Below are positions 16,372 through 26,953 of a stretch of 34,222 bases of DNA, piece after piece. Positions within the stretch are counted from its first letter, which is position 1. Each line of letters starts with the position of its first letter. Source of the DNA: Zygnema cylindricum (taxonomy: Eukaryota; Streptophyta; Zygnematophyceae; Zygnematales; Zygnemataceae); contig JBBHKE010001240.1 in NCBI GenBank assembly GCA_037447655.1, positions 50,041 through 84,262 on the forward strand. Direction: 5' to 3'. Under the pieces are notes generated by a model that saw only the letters and a list, made by a program, of their open reading frames with translations, was not told the origin of the DNA and ran no database searches. The translations under genes and the position numbers were made by a program.

Positions 16372-17371
16372 CTTCTAACGCAAACAAAGCTGACGAGTTC
16401 CGGACTACGACTTTTTCTCCGACAGTTTGCCACGTGTCAGGACAGAATGCAAAAGTTTGTGCTCATCTGAGCTTCAATCTATTTTCTAATCTTTCACTCT
16501 GACCGCAGTTTCAAAAGAGATTCAGCGATAATATTTTTTTTGGCCGTGTCCCTTACAAATTTTGCGAGGAAAAATATTTTTTGATCGATTTTTTCCCCGC
16601 AAAAGCCAAAAAATATTTTCTACATCCTACCCGCAAATAAATCGGACGGCCAATGTTTCCTCCTTGATATCGATTTCAATTTTTTCCGGCGGATGCATAT
16701 TTGCCGGCCGGCTTTCACTTTCCTCCCGGCCCGACTGAAAATGAAAGACTTCTGGCTGCCATCTGGCGTGGCATCATGATTTTGTCGTTTGTCAGAATCA
16801 AAAATGTCGGTCCCTACATTGATTATAGTTTCCGTTATTGGTGACAGATTCGAAGATATGATCACTCGCATTTAGAGCGGGAGGACGGCTCTAACCTGTA
16901 CCGAAACCGTACATATTTGGATCTAGTGAATCGGTTTCAGATCAAACATGAACACATTCTTTGGTTGGAATTCACGCACCAAAAACATTTTTTGGGACTT
17001 TTGCTACAGATTCTCCTCAAGTTCAGTAAATGAACAGTTTAACGGAGAGCGTTAAAATTACAAACGCGATGGTGTTTCACACTTTCAACATTTGAGATTT
17101 ATTTTTCATTTTTATTTTTTTGGAGGCAGCTTCACGGGCAGTCGAAACAAACAAACAAAACTAGGATGAATATCTATATTTTACTGAAAATTTCGTAATA
17201 AACCGACGGTACACCTGGAACACTTATTTAGTGCGGTTCTTTTAGGCCCCGAACATGAAATCGTATTGATAATATTATTTAAAGTTATTAACGCTTATTA
17301 CTTAAGCGGCTCATAATATTCCACGTTCATAAAAAGATCGTCACAAATGAAACTTGTACGGCGAATCCTAG
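16372..17371. other. Intergenic DNA, no supported feature
   Basis: AT-rich sequence with scattered short words but no recognised gene or clear terminal repeats. Short open frames on both strands have no recognisable motif. Confidence 0.5.
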
Positions 17372-17379
17372 ATCCGTAT

Positions 17380-17680
17380 CATAGTTCAAAAGTAGGTGAA
17401 AGTAGCCCATACAATATGCCTATTGTATGCAAAACATACAATATGACCTTAAGACCCATTTTGTATTCGGACCTATTCGGACCAATTAAAACATTCGGAC
17501 CAAAAATTGGACCAATTAAAACATTCGGACAAAAAAAAATTACACCGTCAGATTCAGACGATCGGACGGTCACTGATCAAAGTAGCGATCTAAGAAGATC
17601 ACATGAAAAGCCTATAACACAACTTACGATAAAGGCACCGACCAAAGGCCTACCATAAAAACGCCTACTTTTGAACTATG
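17380..17680. mobile_element. hAT-like MITE, CATAGTTCAAAAGTAGG family, copy 2 (inverted)
   Basis: 301 bp with TIRs CATAGTTCAAAAGTAGG / CCTACTTTTGAACTATG. Flanks ATCCGTAT (17372-17379) and ATTCGTAT (17681-17688) match 7/8. It is the reverse complement of copy 1 at 14999-15274, with an internal duplication of GGACCAATTAAAACATTCGG. It ends 721 bp upstream of the b561 core start codon. Confidence 0.9.
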
Positions 17681-18400
17681 ATTCGTATGATTTCCGTTCA
17701 CGTAGACCCGTTTATGTACTTTTTTTTCATTTCGAATATTTCGTTCGAAAAGTACGATTCCAGAACTATACTTACACTTAAAATTCCGCGGAAAAATGTC
17801 GAAGCAGCACAATCCGGGCAGATTCTCCGCAAGCAACAAAAAGAAAATCAAGTTAAATCTCTCTCAAAAAAAAATCCACATGGTCGTCACGTCATGGCAC
17901 GTACGGGTCGTGACACAAACCATAGAGCATCTGGGAACTCCTGCAGTAAAAAAAGCAGAAAAAACAAAAAGAGAAAGCGACAAATAAACCCAAAACTCGA
18001 CCAAAAAGTTAGGTTATTCAGTACAAGTTGCCTCAGATTGTTACAGTTCATAGGTTCCAAAGTACAGCAGAAAAAAGGAAAAAAAAATAAAAATGCAGAA
18101 ACAGATTCTTTTGTTAAACCTGGGCAAAAAAAAGTGAGTGGAATGCATAGAAAATCTTCTTCTCATCTTATTTCTCTTCCTTCTTCTGATTTTTTTGAAA
18201 ACACTGAATCTCTTAACAAAGAAAAGGAGACAAAAGCCGGCGAAGAAAATAAAAAAATTGATGTGATTTCCGACGAAAACGACGTTTTTAGTCACTGTCG
18301 ACGATACGAAAAAACGCAAAAAAACAGAAAAAACTTAAATAGGAACCTCGTACTGATTTTTTTTTCCAATTTGAGATCAAAATTAAGATTTGGGTACAAT
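17678..18400 (+). CDS. In-frame Lys/Ser-rich open extension upstream of cytochrome b561
   Basis: 241 codons are open with no stop and run in frame into the b561 start at 18401. The product would be strongly basic and polar (KKSRKNKKRKRQ, GKKNKNAETDS, SLNKEKETKAGEENKK) with no recognised domain. The first ATG lies in the terminal repeat of the MITE at 17380-17680; later in-frame ATGs also exist. In AT-rich DNA such a long open run is not expected by chance, but other b561 proteins begin near the first helix, so this may be a 5' UTR or a lineage-specific N-terminal extension. A different-frame ORF from about 17796 (MSKQHNPGRFSASN...) overlaps it. Confidence 0.35.
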
Positions 18401-18550
18401 ATGGCTTTGTTGTTCGAGGGAGCTTCTCCGGTTTTATCGGTTTTGACCCATTTAGTTGGAGCTATTGTGGTATTAATGGTATTTGTTTGGAGTATTTCTT
18501 ATAGAGGGGGAATGGCTTGGACTTCCGACGAGAAAACTAAAATTTTTAAT
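18401..18550 (+). CDS. b561 exon 1 (helix 1)
   Basis: 50 codons, donor AAT|GTAAGT (full consensus). MALLFEGASPVLSVLTHLVG, then a hydrophobic helix and ISYRGGMAWTSDEKTKIFN, where YRGG(M/L)AW and IFN precede the first heme histidine in the family. Confidence 0.9.
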
Positions 18551-21286
18551 GTAAGTTATTTTGTATTTCCATTCTATTTTCATAAAATTCATGAAATTTC
18601 ATTCAATTTTTAAGAAATTTTACTCCATTCTCCAAAATTTATGAAACTTTATGATCCTTTGTGTCGATTTAGGATTGTTATCAAGTGTGGTATCTTTTTT
18701 TTATTTTTGGGTATACCTTCGATTTGAGGAATGGCTCTGTTTTGTGAAAATCCATTTTTACAGTTTTATGTTCCTTTTTTTTTTTTGACTTTTTCATTAC
18801 AATTTCTTCGTAACATAATTAATTAACTGCGTCACTGTCCTCTTTGGTTCCATTTGGGAACGTATCCGCATATTTAATAATGTCATATGTTCATTATGTT
18901 AATGGTAACTATTTCGATTTTGCTTTTGAATATGACTCTAATTTTGGTTTTGATTAAAATTCATTGTTCTTTTTCTTTTTTCAGTTGCACCCTGTTTTGA
19001 TGTTGGGAGGGTTTATATTCCTTCACGGGGAAGGTATATTCTCCTCCCTCTCCTCGTCTCTCGCTCTCCTCCTCTCTCCCTCTCCTCTTCTCTCCCTCTC
19101 CTCCCTATCTTTCCTTTCTTCTCTCTTCACTCTCTCACTCCTCTCTCTCCTCCTTATCCTCCCCCTCCTCTCTTCTCTCCTCTCGTCTCTCTCTCCACTC
19201 GTCTCTCACTCCCCCCTCACCTCTCCTCTCTCTTGTCTCTCTGCTCCTCTCCACTTTCTCCTCTCTCCTCTCTCCTTGCCTCCCTCCTCTCAGCTTCCTC
19301 TCTCTCCTCTCTCTCCCTCCCCTCTACCCTCTCCTATCTCCTCTCTCCCCTTGCTACCCTCTCTCTCCTCTCTCCGTCTCTCTCCTCTCTCCTCTCTTCT
19401 CTCCCCTCTTTCTCCCCATTCCCCTCTTCCCTGTTTTTGTTCCTTTCTTTCCCATTTTTTTCACCCTTTGTCTCTCTCCCTTTCCCGTTTTTTTAGATCT
19501 CTTCGTTGACGTCCCTCTCTTTCCCTTCCCTTCCCCTCTCCTCACTCTCTCCCTCCTGTCTGCTGTCTCCACCTTTCCCTTCACTCCCTCACTCACTCCT
19601 TTCTCTTTGCCTCACTCGACCCTCCTTTCGGTCACATCCCGTTTCACTCTCGAAAGCTTTTGCCTGAGATCCTTCCATTTCCGCTGAGCTCTTTCATAGC
19701 TCTCCCTTTCCACTAAATCCTTCCCTCTCCCTCTCCACCCAGCCATCCTCGTCTACCGCCTCTTCCCCGGCAGTCGTGAAACTCGCAAAACTATCCACGC
19801 TTCGATTAATGGAATCGCTTTTCTTTTAGGGATTTTCGGGGTCATGGCCGCATTCAGGTGAAAATTTGTTTTTGTAATTTTGACTGTTAGTGTTGTTATT
19901 GCTCTTATTTTCTGCTATAATTTTCTGTTGTTGTTATTATGGTTATTATTGCTATCATTGCTTTATTGTTGTTTTTCTTATTATTCTTATTATTCTTATC
20001 ATGTTTATTATTCTTATTATTCTTATTATTGTTAATTGTTTTTGTTACTTGGTTTTTATTATGTTGTTATTATGTTTCTATTAGATTGTTATTATATTAT
20101 TATTGTTGTTATTAATGTTATTATTTCTGTCATTTTTATTATTGAGAGTATCGTTATTAAAGTTGTTATTGTTATTATATTTTATATTTTGTTTTGTTGT
20201 TATTGTTATTGACATTGAAAGAGGGGGGGAGAGAGGTGAGAGAGGAGAGAGGGAGAGAGGGAGAGCGAAGGGAGAGAGAGAGAGGCAGTTGTTATTATCA
20301 GAAGTCTTATTATTATCATCATTTTTGTTATTATTATTGATAATGTTGTCATTCTTGTTATTATGGTTTTGATTCTTGTTATTATTGTTTTGATGATATG
20401 TTTTTTGTTGTCATTATTGGCTTTCTTTATGGTTGTGTTATTGGTTTGGTTGTTGAATGTTTCTATTGTCTTTGCTGCCATTTCCGTTTCCATTTCCGTT
20501 GTCAATACCGTTATTTCCACTGCTACTTTTACTGTTATTGTTTTGGTCTTGAATTTGAATTACCATTTCGGGCTTGAAATTTTTGTGGGTTGGCATTTTG
20601 TGTTTTTCGTCTTTGCTCTTCTAAGTTCTCTCTAGTTCCAAGCTATGGATTTTGGGTTTTGGAGTCACAAGCTTTCCAGATGTGTATAATTTTATTTGTT
20701 TTCGGCTTTTAGATTTCTTAAGTTTTGACGGTCTAAGTTTGAATTCGTCAATTGTGATTCTTAAGGTTTTGAGGTGCGGGATTCAGGTACCACAACCAGA
20801 TGCAGATTCCCAACGTGTACAGCTTGCATTCCTGGTTTGGGCCACATTAGGATCCCTCCTCGATGCTCCCTGCGCTGGCGTTGTCGCACGCGGCGCTCCC
20901 GACCTCCTCCCATCTCTCCCACCCCTTCCATAACTTTTGTTCCTTCGATCGATCTCTCCCTCCCTTTTCCTCTCCGTCAGTGGGTCGTCGGTTTCGTAAC
21001 TTTTTTGTTTCCGGGAGCGTCGGTTCCGACTCGACAAGTTTCTCTCCCTTGGCACACTTTCGGAGGAGTTTTTCTTTATATTTTGGCGCTAACTACGGCG
21101 ACTCAAGGAATATTGGAAAAACTTACGTTTCTTATGAATGGAGGTGGAGTCGATAAATATAGTAGCGAAGCATATTTTGCAAATTCTCTAGGTCTTTTAG
21201 TTTACGTTCTTGGAGCTCTCGTGATTTTTACGGCCGTCACGACGGATAGGATTAAGGAAGACGAGGCGTTTCGAGCGTTGGAGTGA
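18401..21286 (+). CDS. Cytochrome b561 (ascorbate-dependent transmembrane electron carrier), five exons
   Basis: A cytochrome b561 passes electrons from cytosolic ascorbate across a membrane to monodehydroascorbate or ferric iron, using two b hemes in a six-helix fold (family knowledge). Exons: 18401-18550, 18985-19033, 19743-19857, 20787-about 20879, 20981-21286. The four heme-ligand histidines are visible: His52 (LHPVLM), His85 (TIHASING), His119 (SLHSWFG) and the His of LPWHTFGG. Other signatures: HGEAILVYRLFPGS, YHNQMQIPNVYSLHSW, ILEKLTFL. The start at 18401 (ACAATATGG) gives MALLFEGASPVLSV and the first helix. The C-terminal GGGVDKYSSEAYFANS is plant-like. Exon 4 has an in-frame TAG at 20848-20850, and the first half of helix 4 cannot be read in one frame. 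Confidence 0.9.
18985..19033 (+). CDS. b561 exon 2 (first heme His)
   Basis: Acceptor TTTTTTCAG, donor G|GTATAT. LHPVLMLGGFIFLHGE plus one base; the His in LHPVLM is a heme ligand. The following intron (19034-19742) is CT-rich on the coding strand. Confidence 0.93.
19034..19742 (+). repeat. CT-rich intron of b561
   Basis: CTCTCCTC-type degenerate pyrimidine tract over about 700 bp on the coding strand, like the helicase introns. Confidence 0.9.
19743..19857 (+). CDS. b561 exon 3 (second heme His)
   Basis: Acceptor CACCCAG, donor AG|GTGAAA. Completes Ala, then ILVYRLFPGSRETRKTIHAS and INGIAFLLGIFGVMAAF plus two bases. The first half uses C-ending codons almost only, the second half mixed codons. 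Confidence 0.93.
19858..20786 (+). repeat. TTATTATT-rich intron of b561
   Basis: Degenerate TTATTATTC / TGTTGTTAT trinucleotide-like repeats at 19890-20400, interrupted by a GAGAGAGGG run at about 20219-20284. T/G-rich to the acceptor. Confidence 0.8.
20787..20879 (+). CDS. b561 exon 4 (third heme His), frame broken
   Basis: Acceptor GGATTCAG. The first base completes Arg, then YHNQMQIPNVYSLHSWFG. Two codons later TAG occurs in frame at 20848-20850. The only plausible donor that restores phase for exon 5 is GGC|GTTGTC at 20879/20880, and only if read one frame back from about 20841 (ATLGSLLDAPCAG, hydrophobic at first). That points to a lost base in the GGG run at 20839-20841, either an assembly error or a true frameshift. 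The 3' boundary is therefore tentative. Confidence 0.6.
20981..21286 (+). CDS. b561 exon 5 (helices 4-6, stop)
   Basis: Acceptor CTCTCCGTCAG, 102 codons to TGA. WVVGFVTFLFPGASVPTRQV, SLPWHTFGGVFLYILALTTA, then LEKLTFLMNGGGVDKYSSEA, a last helix and the tail TDRIKEDEAFRALE. The His in PWHTFGG is the fourth heme ligand. Confidence 0.94.
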   Translation, partial: WVVGFVTFLFPGASVPTRQVSLPWHTFGGVFLYILALTTATQGILEKLTFLMNGGGVDKYSSEAYFANSLGLLVYVLGALVIFTAVTTDRIKEDEAFRALE

Positions 21287-21288
21287 TA

Positions 21289-21294
21289 AATAAA
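21289..21294 (+). terminator. AATAAA just after the b561 stop
   Basis: AATAAA starts two bases after the TGA. It is too close to the stop for a usual polyadenylation signal, so its role is doubtful. Confidence 0.2.
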
Positions 21295-21708
21295 ATGGGG
21301 TCAGTAAATTTTTATGTTTTTTACTGAAATGGGGTTTTTGGGTTTTGTATGGAGTGGAGGTTTTCCCAATACGGGGATTCGTTTTTTAATTAGGGTTTTG
21401 TGAATGGATGTTTCCATCGATGTGTTTTTTAAAACGGGTTTTTTTCTCGAACAAGTGAGGGTTGAGGAGGAGACAAGGATAAAGATTTATGTTTGGGAAA
21501 CTGGGGAAGGGAAGTTATAGAGGTTAAAGTTGAGAAAAGGATGGAGATTTGGGTTTGGTTAAGGGGAAAAGGGATAGGAAGGGGAACTGGAAAAATTGTA
21601 GGTGGTATCTGAAAAGGCTCATCTTCCCTTCCCCTTTTTTTGTCTCGGTTTATATTGTTGCTTCTTTTTGTACTTCTTCAGCTGTACATAAATACCTCTC
21701 ATTTTGCA

Positions 21709-21745
<37 letters not shown>

Positions 21746-23249
21746 GTTTTTGAGTTATATTGAGCTCGTCTTGAGAAGGATTGGAATACTGGTAATTATG
21801 AAAATGAGATTTACAAGGAAGTAAACCTACTTATTTATGCTGAAATCAATTTAAAAAACATGGGAAGTTCTTCTTTTCCTTTGTATCCTACCTTTTAGAT
21901 CACTTTTTGTTTTGTACAAGAAACAAATTATTTAATCAGTAGACTTAAGAAGATATTTTATATAATTCTTAAGCTTTTTGTTAGGCACATCCTAGTGGCT
22001 TAACAATGTTGTGACGGGTCAATCGACATATAAAATTTTTAATGAAAATTGCTGATTTTATATATAAAAAAAAAAAAATAGTTAATAGTTATTATTAATT
22101 TATGTTTTCTAGACAGAAAATGTGAAAGATACTTTGATCTTGAAAACCCACCCTGTGGGTTGCACTGGGGTCTACAAAATTTAGAATGAAAAATAATTGT
22201 CTGCAAACGTAAAGATCAGTATGAATAGTATGCATAGCATGAATTGTATGAAAAAGAAGATAATACATAGTGTGCTTAAGAATAGTGTGAATAACGTGTA
22301 AAGGAATAGTACGAATAGTATGCAAAAGGCGAGCGAAATGAGTCTCTAGCCTCTACCCATTCTCATATTCATGTCCATGACTTCAAGTGACAAATTCTTG
22401 TATAGAAATGAAAAAAGAGAGAAAAAATATATTTTTTATTTAGTTTTTTTTATTTTTTTTTTATGTTTTTTCCAATTAGTGCTTTTGATGTTCGCCAAGC
22501 TGATGGCTAAGTACTAGGGCCATGAGACCAAAGTAGTTCAAATATATACTTAGTACTTTTTCTTTTTATTTCAATACTTTGCATTCGCCTTTTCACCGAG
22601 CATTAGTGTACAGTTTGGACAAAGAAATCATTTTCCTAAAACAAAGTCAAAGCAAGGAAAGAAAGATAAAAAGGACAGATGAAAGAGTTAAAAAGAAAAG
22701 AAATAAAAGAAACAGATGAAAAAGACAAAACGAAAAAGCAAGCTACATCTGAACACTGGTGAAGGTACTCAATTTTTTGCAGTTTTGCCTCGTGGAATTT
22801 CGCTGTGGTACGTTTAAACAAGAAGGTAGAGTGGAAGAAAAATCTCTCCTTGACAATACAGCTAGTTATAGAGTTAGTTTTATAGTTATGTAGTTATACT
22901 CCCTTAATTAAAGCTAAGAATCCCTTGGACGATTGGTTTTCCACTATACGGAAACTTTCCAATGTTTGCAGCACAAGCTCTCAATTTAACAAACTGGTGG
23001 TGTTAAGGACCCAATGTGTATCTCGGAATTTTTTTAGTTTCCGTTGCTATTGCAAAACCTTGAGGCTAAAACTTTTCCATTGCACTTTTTTTTTTTTTTT
23101 ATTATTATTACTTCTATGGAGATTTGTGATTGACACTTCAGTTGCTCTGTGTTTGTTTTTTTTCTTTCTGTGGTAATCTCTGTAACGCTAATTTCACCCT
23201 CACACTAAATTGATCCTTCAGCGTTCAGTAAAACATTCTTAAGTCCGTT
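21295..23249. other. Intergenic DNA without supported gene
   Basis: Contains a pure T run of about 35 bases around 21711-21744 and AT-rich sequence. Around 22200-22330 words like AATAGTGTGAATA and AATAGTATGCA repeat loosely. Short open frames here show no family motif. Confidence 0.5.
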
Positions 23250-23264
23250 TTTTTTTTTTATTAG

Positions 23265-23370
23265 TCAAGTACCAATAAATGAACTTTATTAAAAAACGCA
23301 ATGGTATACCATCTGAATACATGGAAACCAAGGAAACAAACAGCAAGAAAGAAACTGAAAAACCAGACAT
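23265..23370 (-). repeat. Dispersed repeat, copy 1 (pairs with 25232-25330)
   Basis: Shares TTATTAAAAA(A/G)CGC(A/G)ATGGTA(T/A)ACCATCTGA(A/G)T(A/C)CATGG(A/G)AAC(C/A) with copy 2. On the minus strand both read as SDG(I/L)P.RFLIK followed by AATAAA, so the unit could be a retroposon 3' end transcribed from the minus strand; this is inference. Confidence 0.5.
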
Positions 23371-24663
23371 CGACAAGAAAACCTGAAAGTAAAAAACAAA
23401 AGTAACACAGATGTGCAAACTAACAATGTTCATTGAAATACCACAAAACCAACAGCAAGATAGAATACCCTAACAATAAACTATCGAAACCACTCCCACC
23501 CACTAGAACCAGAACCGCAGTAACAACACCCTTGGAGACAAAGGCAGAGGTGGGAGAGGAAGTGAGGGTAAGGTAGGAAGAAACACCTCATCAAAAGAGG
23601 AAAAGGTACCGGAGGGTTTAGAAGCTTGGGGAGGTCATCTCTGTGGGACAAATTGATCTGAGGAGAAAGAAAAATCACAAGAAATTGTGTCACAAAGGAA
23701 CTCGAGCCCGAAGGGCACCGTAACACTCAAATGCCCTCAGAGGGAGTGGGAATATGGAAACCGAAAGAGGGAGTGAAAGAAGAAGGCAGACAAGAAGGGA
23801 ATTAAGCAACACACTTGGGTAGCCCTCGGGGCTGATGTTTCAAAGACCTTCAATACAGTAGACCGGGAGGTTAATTCTTCTGATGTCCAGATCTTCCCTT
23901 TTGTGTGAGCTTTCTTCTCTTTGACCAACAATCGCTCTACTTTTGTGCAAGCTTTTGGCAAAAAGTTCCCCTTTTCCGGCTGATAATTGCTTGGTTTATC
24001 TTTCCTCTGCGATTGGCAATCGCACTCGTCAGGGCGATCCTCTTGGGGGACCTTTGTAACCACTTGCTCGTTACCGCGCCTTCCACTTTCCTTTCTTGCC
24101 TCTTCCCTTCAGTTGCTGACGTCACACACATCATCGGCCCTATCGAACAAGGTTATATCAGCCTAAAAAAATTTCAAAGATTGACTAGGACTTTCTAGAG
24201 CAATCTGGTTGACTATTTGTATTTTATGATTTTAAAGGATGGCAAGGTTAACTACATGCCTGAGATACAAAAGAGGATTTAGAAATGATAAGTTCATGAG
24301 CAAAAATATACTCACCGGTGTGGCCATTATTTAAATAAAAAGGAAATAGTCACTCCCATGGTTGACGTGGTCATTTTCGTATATTTGTATTGTCTCCTCG
24401 AACCATGTACAGCCTCTACAGCTTTGAAAGTGGATAGACTTGCAATACAGTCATAACATAATTTCTTGAAGGGGATATCACTGTCTTTCACCTTCTCAAT
24501 CCTGGATTTTTCTGTCTGAATACATTAATTAGCATAGAGAAAGTCAATGTACAACAGGTGATGATGATTTTTGTCCTTCTGGGTTTGGACTTGTGTAATG
24601 GCTTTTATCCTATCTTCCCTCTAATATTGTTTTGCTGAATGATGTACTATTCTTGTCAAATTA
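23371..24663. other. Intergenic DNA, possible retroposon body
   Basis: 23500-24120 is richer in G+C than its surroundings. On the minus strand a frame at 23737-24063 (108 codons, TKVERLLVKEKKAHTKGK within it) looks more protein-like than most here, but no family is recognised. 24200-24660 is plain AT-rich DNA. Confidence 0.3.
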
Positions 24664-24862
24664 CACCGCTCATCGTAATTAGCATTAAAGATTTACTAGT
24701 GTTTGTGCGAAATTAGAATTAACAATACTAATTTAGTGCAAGGAGACGTGGCATATTGTAGTCCACGTCCTTAAATAATGTTGTTAACTCTATTTTGTGA
24801 TTTTTAGTCAAAAAAAGTCGCGACCGAATTAGTGATATTAACACTAATAGCGATTAGCGGTG
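24664..24862. mobile_element. TA-target MITE, third copy
   Basis: 199 bp between TA (24662-24663) and TA (24863-24864). Left CACCGCTCATCGTAATTAGC, right GCGATTAGCGGTG with CACTAATAGCG before it: imperfect inverted repeats of the CACCGC(C/T)AATCGCTATTAG family. Its interior (24748-24833) recurs at 31072-31160. Confidence 0.75.
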
Positions 24863-24864
24863 TA

Positions 24865-25231
24865 CATTGCTATACACCCTTCTGAGGCACAATTTCACTG
24901 TGAAAGTTCACGAACAACTGAATCATGACTAAAATTTTGTTTTTTTCGTTTTTCATCAAGCGTCAGCTTCGATGTGTGATTCTTTTTTAACATGAGTGTC
25001 TCACATTAACGATGCTACATAAAGTATTAATTGAGAATGTTGAAACGTACAGAATTCCTTCTCATCATCGTATTCTCTATGGTGTCATCACTTTGAACAA
25101 GTTTTTGCCTCATTTTCTCAAGGGGCAAGTATGCAGATTGTGTTCATTTCCCAGTTAAAAAGTGTCAATTTCCCAGAAGTCCGCAATGAATAGTAATTAT
25201 TGTGTAATATAAAAAAAAGAAAAAAAGGGCT
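24865..25231. other. Intergenic DNA, nothing recognised
   Basis: AT-rich, no repeat pair or coding signal found. Confidence 0.5.
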
Positions 25232-25330
25232 GATTTTATTAAAAAGCGCGATGGTAAACCATCTGAGTCCATGGGAACAAATGAAAGTAGCATTGCAAAA
25301 ACTGAAAAACTACATGTGGGAGGAAGAAAC
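25232..25330 (-). repeat. Dispersed repeat, copy 2
   Basis: See 23265-23370. The matched core here is GCGCGATGGTAAACCATCTG followed by AGTCCATGGGAACAAATGA. Confidence 0.5.
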
Positions 25331-25880
25331 AAAAAGGATAAGCAAGGCAAAAGCAACGAAAATACGAAATAGTATTGAGTGTTGATGGCATTATTAATAT
25401 CAAATCCCGAAATTGAATATATTATACAATACAAGGCACAATTTAAGTGAGAAAAAAAAATAACAAAAAGTTCTCTCGAAAGGAAACCTAAAAAAACACC
25501 TTGATTTATGTGTTACATACCACATCATCTACTGAAGTCACGCTGTCCTTTATAGATATGAAAAAAAAGGACATCTTAACTACAACTATTTAATTGCTTG
25601 CTTTTTTTTTGTTCTTTTCTATTCTTTGTGCAAAATGTATCTCAAATACTCATATTTCCTCCTAAAAAAGGAGGATATTCCTCATTTTATGTCTTTTTTT
25701 GCAATAAAGCATACTAGTTTTTCGCTTTATATCTCTCCTTCCTCTTTCCCTTCTTTTCTCACCCACCTCTTTTCCTCTTTCCTAAAAAAAATTTACAACA
25801 CGATTTTTACCATCTCTTTCATTCCCTACTCCTCTCACTTTCTCTCCCTCACCCTCTTCTCTCCCTCTTTCCTCCCTCCC
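25331..25880. other. 3' flank of the glycoprotein gene
   Basis: AT-rich DNA, becoming C/T-rich on the + strand from about 25735 up to the stop codon. It would be the 3' UTR and downstream region of the minus-strand gene; no clear AATAAA was seen on that strand near the stop. Confidence 0.5.
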
Positions 25881-26953
25881 TTAACAAATCAACGCCTTTC
25901 GTGCACACCCCGTCGAAAACACTCCGATTCCCCCTTTTCCCGCCCCTTCCAGCCTCGAAAATCGACAATCAGGCGCCAAAACGTTGCTCGTCATGTAGTC
26001 CCTCGGTTTCCCTTGGATGTATCTCTCGCCGTCCGATCCTGCCACCTGCCACGCCCACAGGATCCCGCTGTACTGCACCGGATAACCCTCCGGCGCCGAC
26101 TCCGGATTATGTAAATTCCATAAAGTTTGACCCAAAATTCCGTGCGGCGCCTGCGACAGTTGCTCCTCCAACACCTCCAAAGAAAAGTGGACCCACGCGT
26201 TATCCGGAAGCCTCATGATCTTGACCTCCGGCCGCATTTTCAGGGTGAACTTGATCACGGAGTCCACGGCGACTTCGTAAATATCGATATCGTCATCGCC
26301 GTCGATTTTATGTCCGATATATATAATTTCCAACACGCCGTCCTCCGTACTTTTCGATTCGCCTTCTTTCAGTTCGAACGGTACGCCGTCAAATTCCATC
26401 CGTTTCATGTACCCTCCGTTCCGTTCCGCGTCGGCGCCTTCCCGCGCATATAACGCTAACTTGTGTCCCGTAGATAAGATTCCGAGACCCTTGATCCATG
26501 TGTGAGTTTCCTCCGTTCCGTTAATTTTTGAAACGTAGCCCTGCAAGTACATATTAATGTGGACGCGGTCGTCCGAAAGAAGGCAGTACGATTTTCCCGG
26601 CCGGCCGGTAAAGTCGAAGTGGACGCCGTCCCAACCGGCAAAATGGGGGTCGCCTTTGACGCCAGGGGGGGGGGCGACGGGGAGAGGGGGGGGAGAGGCG
26701 GTGACTCCGACAGGGAGAGGAGGGAATTGGGGGGTGAGGGAAGGAGGGGGAGGGCGGAGAGGAGGTGAGGGAGGAGGGGAAGGACGAGGGGGAGAGGGAG
26801 GAGGGGGAGGAGGGGAGGGTGGAGGGAGAGAGGGAGCGGGATGACAGGCTTGGAAAGTGTAGGACGAGGAGGAGGAGGAGTCGAAGTTTTGGAGTTGGGT
26901 TCCGGCGGCATCGGAGAAACCGCATTGGTCGATGCTGTACAGGAAGCAGTTGC
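25881..26953 (-). CDS. Glycoprotein exon: Pro-rich linker and GDPHF domain
   Basis: Acceptor TCGTTTTCAG, 356 residues to TAA. It begins GNCFLYSIDQCGFSDAAGTQ (Gly split with the previous exon), has a serine run, [20 protein letters not shown]-type linker, then PPGVKGDPHFAGWDGVHFDF and a compact acidic domain ending GVFSTGCARKALIC. A fully open frame with no internal intron signal is needed. Confidence 0.88.

Noticed and set aside
17796-17987. Short frame MSKQHNPGRFSASN... as the start of a separate gene
   Set aside because: Only 63 codons, overlapped by the longer frame that runs into b561, and no donor-acceptor path to a recognised domain was found.
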